A DNA stretch of 64,000 nt, from positions 1 to 64,000 of the forward strand of contig CAYMRD010000015.1 in the NCBI GenBank assembly GCA_964392775.1. The letters run 5' to 3'. The DNA is from UKL13-3 sp964392775. GTDB lineage: Bacteria; Bacteroidota; Bacteroidia; UKL13-3. Below the pieces are notes generated by a model. The model did no database searches. It worked only from the letters and a program-made list of their open reading frames with translations, and had not been told where the DNA came from. Shown piece by piece: positions 61,566 to 64,000 of the stretch (its first letter is position 1; every line of letters begins with the position of its first letter). Both the position numbers and the translations under genes were made by a program.

Positions 61566-64000
61566 TTATTCACCTTTCGATGCCATCAGCATATCGTATT
61601 CTTCTTTCGAACCTACGATGAGTTTTTCGTAATCGCGGAGACCGGTTCCCGCAGGAATCAGGTGACCTACGATAACGTTTTCTTTCAACCCGATCATATT
61701 GTCTACTTTGCCAGAGATCGCAGCTTCGTTCAAAACTTTAGTTGTTTCCTGGAACGATGCAGCACTCATAAAGCTATGTGTACCCAATGATGATTTGGTG
61801 ATACCCATGATTACCTGAGCAGCAGTTGCAGGTTCTGCATCACGTACTTCTACAAGTTTCAACGCTTTACGTTTCAACATTGAGTTTTCGTCACGTAATT
61901 TACGAACGCTTACAATCTGACCTGCTTTAAGGTTGGCCGATTCGCCTGCATCCACAACAATTTTCTTGTCATAAATCCAGTCGTTGGTTTGTTTGAAGTT
62001 CCATTTATCTACGTTTTCACCTTCTAGGAATAAAGTATCTCCCGGATCTTCAATAGTCAATTTTTGCATCATCTGACGTACAATAACCTCGATGTGCTTA
62101 TCATTGATTTTTACACCCTGTAAGCGGTAAACTTCCTGAATACCGTTGGTGATGTAACGTTGAACTGCCAATGGACCTTCGATACGCAAGATATCTTGTG
62201 GAGAGATTGAACCATCCGACAATGATGAACCTGCTTTTACGAAGTCATTCTCTTGAACCAAGATATGTTTCGACAATGGAACCATGTATTTCTTTTGTTC
62301 ACCATCACGTGATGAAATCAAGATTTCGCGGTTACCACGTTTGATACCTCCAAATGTTACTACACCATCAATCTCAGTTACTACTGCAGGGTTTGATGGA
62401 TTACGAGCCTCGAACAACTCGGTAACACGTGGAAGACCTCCCGTGATATCTCGGGTTTTACCTACAACACGTGGAATCTTAACAAGGATCTCACCAGATT
62501 TAACTGCGTTATCTTCTTCCACAATGATGTGTGCTCCAACCGGAATATTGTATTCTTTGATTGGATTTCCTTTTTTGTCAACAATCACAATCGAAGGAAT
62601 CTTCGTTTTGTCTTTCGACTCGATGATAACCTTCTCTTTGTGCCCTGTTTGCTCATCACTTTCTTCTTTGAAAGTAATGTTCTCGATAATGTTTTCGAAT
62701 TTAACCGAACCCGGGAATTCAGAAAGGATTACCGCATTATATGGATCCCAGGTACAGATACGCTCACCTTTTTCAACCTTTTGTCCGTTTTTAACAAACA
62801 AATGCGAACCGTAAGGAATATTCAATGTGATAATGGTATTACCCGTTTTCTCATCAATGATACGGATCTCGCCCTGACGACCGATTACCGTATCTACCTT
62901 ACCGGCTTCTTCTGTATCAAGCACAACCGTTTTAATCTCTTCGAACTCAAGTTTACCACCGAATTTAGCATTCATCTGGCTTTCGTTCGCGATATTAGAT
63001 GCAGTACCACCCACGTGGAAAGTACGGAGTGTTAACTGAGTACCCGGCTCACCAATTGATTGTGCTGCAATAACACCTACAGCTTCACCACGCTGAGCCA
63101 TACGGCCACTGGCTAGGTTACGTCCGTAACATTTAGCGCAACATCCTATTCTGGTTTCGCAAGTCAATACTGAGCGAATCTCAACGATCTCAACAGGAGA
63201 TGCATCAATTTTCGTTGCAATCTCTTCAGTGATTTCGTCACCCGATTTGCAATATAATTCTCCGCTCAACGGATCGTATACATCATGCAAACTGGTACGT
63301 CCCAAAATACGCTCGTATAATGATTCAACTACCTCTTCGTTGTCTTTCAACGCTGCAGTAGGAATACCGCGCAATGTTCCGCAATCCGGTTCATTTACAA
63401 CTACGTCCTGAGCTACGTCATGCAACCTACGTGTAAGGTAACCCGCATCTGCAGTTTTCAAAGCCGTATCCGCCAAACCTTTACGCGCACCGTGGGTTGA
63501 GATAAAGTACTCGATTACTGAAAGACCTTCTTTAAAGTTTGATAAGATCGGATTCTCGATGATCTCCCCTGTTCCACCACTGGTGTTTTTCTGAGGTTTT
63601 GCCATCAATCCACGCATACCGCCCAACTGACGAATTTGCTCTTTCGAACCACGCGCTCCCGAATCCAACATCATGTATACAGGGTTGAATCCTTGTTGAT
63701 CTTCTTTCAACTGTTTCAATACGGTATCAGCCAAACGTGAGTTCACACGTGTCCAGATATCAATTACCTGGTTGTAACGCTCGTTATTGGTAATAAATCC
63801 GTTGTTATAGTTGCTCCATATCTCGTCAACCTCACCCATCGCAGATTTTACGAATTGTTCTTTTTCGGCAGGGATGCTTACATAAGATAAGTTAAATGAT
63901 AAACCGCCTTTGAATGCAAAGTGGTAACCTAAGTCCTTGATATCATCCAAGAATTTAGCACACTTATCCATTCCGCATTCTTTGATAATGCTTCCGATAA
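61566..64000 (-). CDS. rpoC: RNA polymerase beta' subunit, C-terminal half (5' end outside the window)
   Basis: The frame is open from 64000 to the stop at 61566 (about 811 codons). It holds the C-terminal part of beta': 'CGMDKCAKFLDDIKDLGYHFAFKGGLSF', the second zinc site ('CGTLRG' and 'CETRIGCCAKC'), the trigger-loop region 'EAVGVIAAQSIGEPGTQLTLRTFH', and the end 'KLIVGSKEEYDML'. The N-terminal clamp and NADFDGD active-site motif lie outside. A terminator follows it. Confidence 0.97.
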   Translation of the reverse strand, partial: IGSIIKECGMDKCAKFLDDIKDLGYHFAFKGGLSFNLSYVSIPAEKEQFVKSAMGEVDEIWSNYNNGFITNNERYNQVIDIWTRVNSRLADTVLKQLKEDQQGFNPVYMMLDSGARGSKEQIRQLGGMRGLMAKPQKNTSGGTGEIIENPILSNFKEGLSVIEYFISTHGARKGLADTALKTADAGYLTRRLHDVAQDVVVNEPDCGTLRGIPTAALKDNEEVVESLYERILGRTSLHDVYDPLSGELYCKSGDEITEEIATKIDASPVEIVEIRSVLTCETRIGCCAKCYGRNLASGRMAQRGEAVGVIAAQSIGEPGTQLTLRTFHVGGTASNIANESQMNAKFGGKLEFEEIKTVVLDTEEAGKVDTVIGRQGEIRIIDEKTGNTIITLNIPYGSHLFVKNGQKVEKGERICTWDPYNAVILSEFPGSVKFENIIENITFKEESDEQTGHKEKVIIESKDKTKIPSIVIVDKKGNPIKEYNIPVGAHIIVEEDNAVKSGEILVKIPRVVGKTRDITGGLPRVTELFEARNPSNPAVVTEIDGVVTFGGIKRGNREILISSRDGEQKKYMVPLSKHILVQENDFVKAGSSLSDGSISPQDILRIEGPLAVQRYITNGIQEVYRLQGVKINDKHIEVIVRQMMQKLTIEDPGDTLFLEGENVDKWNFKQTNDWIYDKKIVVDAGESANLKAGQIVSVRKLRDENSMLKRKALKLVEVRDAEPATAAQVIMGITKSSLGTHSFMSAASFQETTKVLNEAAISGKVDNMIGLKENVIVGHLIPAGTGLRDYEKLIVGSKEEYDMLMASKGE

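Noticed and set aside
62284..62814. 176-codon plus-strand frame
   Set aside because: It lies opposite the conserved beta' coding frame; no start context or family resemblance.

Overview
The window comes from a bacterium of the phylum Bacteroidota (Bacteroidetes). The evidence is several proteins ending in type IX secretion (T9SS) sorting tails with a YPNP/FPNP motif, a DUF3822-rsmD pair, WbqC, DCC-family and choice-of-anchor V families, frequent TTG/GTG starts, and short intergenic repeats typical of this phylum. Genus and order cannot be fixed from the sequence. It is a chromosomal housekeeping stretch: no phage, insertion sequence, CRISPR array, rRNA or tRNA gene was seen. The first gene (secreted subtilase) and the last (rpoC) run off the window edges.

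Layout. 1-4076: a large T9SS-type S8 protease (minus). 4.2-7.4 kb: a MaoC-like hydratase converging on a perR-katG oxidative-stress operon, with palindromic operators upstream of perR. 7.3-8.0 kb: a gene-free stretch packed with repeats. 8.0-20 kb: an HtrA protease, a membrane protein overlapping dapF, a SNF2 helicase, a GT-C-like membrane protein, a HAD phosphatase, lysA and an S9 peptidase. 20.1-24.7 kb: a hairpin repeat with perfect 18-bp terminal inverted repeats, a small barrel protein and two tandem small TonB-plug receptors, visibly more A/T-rich than their surroundings. 24.7-29.4 kb: cca, an M48 lipoprotein, an ECF sigma factor, and a one-membrane-segment protein carrying a PKD domain and a T9SS-like tail. 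29.5-34.8 kb: valS (with repeat-derived in-frame insertions) and the rpsP-rimM-trmD-rplS operon. 35.8-38.6 kb: a saccharopine-dehydrogenase-like gene and a GT-C protein. 38.6-42.2 kb (minus): pyrE-plsC-gatC-four-helix protein-ABC ATPase-trmN6, head to head with a Nudix gene. 43-47.7 kb: an exported Cys-motif protein, a beta-propeller/BACON T9SS protein and two T9SS choice-of-anchor V proteins with CX4CH or CXXCH motifs. 47.7-51.9 kb (minus): DUF3822-rsmD-nnr-coaD-coiled-coil protein. 52-64 kb: thioesterase, GT22-like mannosyltransferase, deoxynucleoside kinase, WbqC, ffh, DCC protein, purine nucleoside phosphorylase, SDR-VOC pair, acyltransferase and rpoC.

How the genes fit together. PerR most likely represses its own operon and katG through the operators at 7330-7383. 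dapF and lysA supply the last two steps of the diaminopimelate lysine route. rpsP-rimM-trmD-rplS, cca, valS, gatC, ffh, rsmD, trmN6 and rpoC serve translation and transcription. The exported proteins (S8 protease, propeller protein, anchor-V pair, sigma-linked PKD protein) depend on, or are related to, type IX secretion. The most unusual items are the repeats inside valS, the sigma factor next to a membrane protein with a T9SS-like tail, the hairpin repeat family, and the tandem plug receptors.
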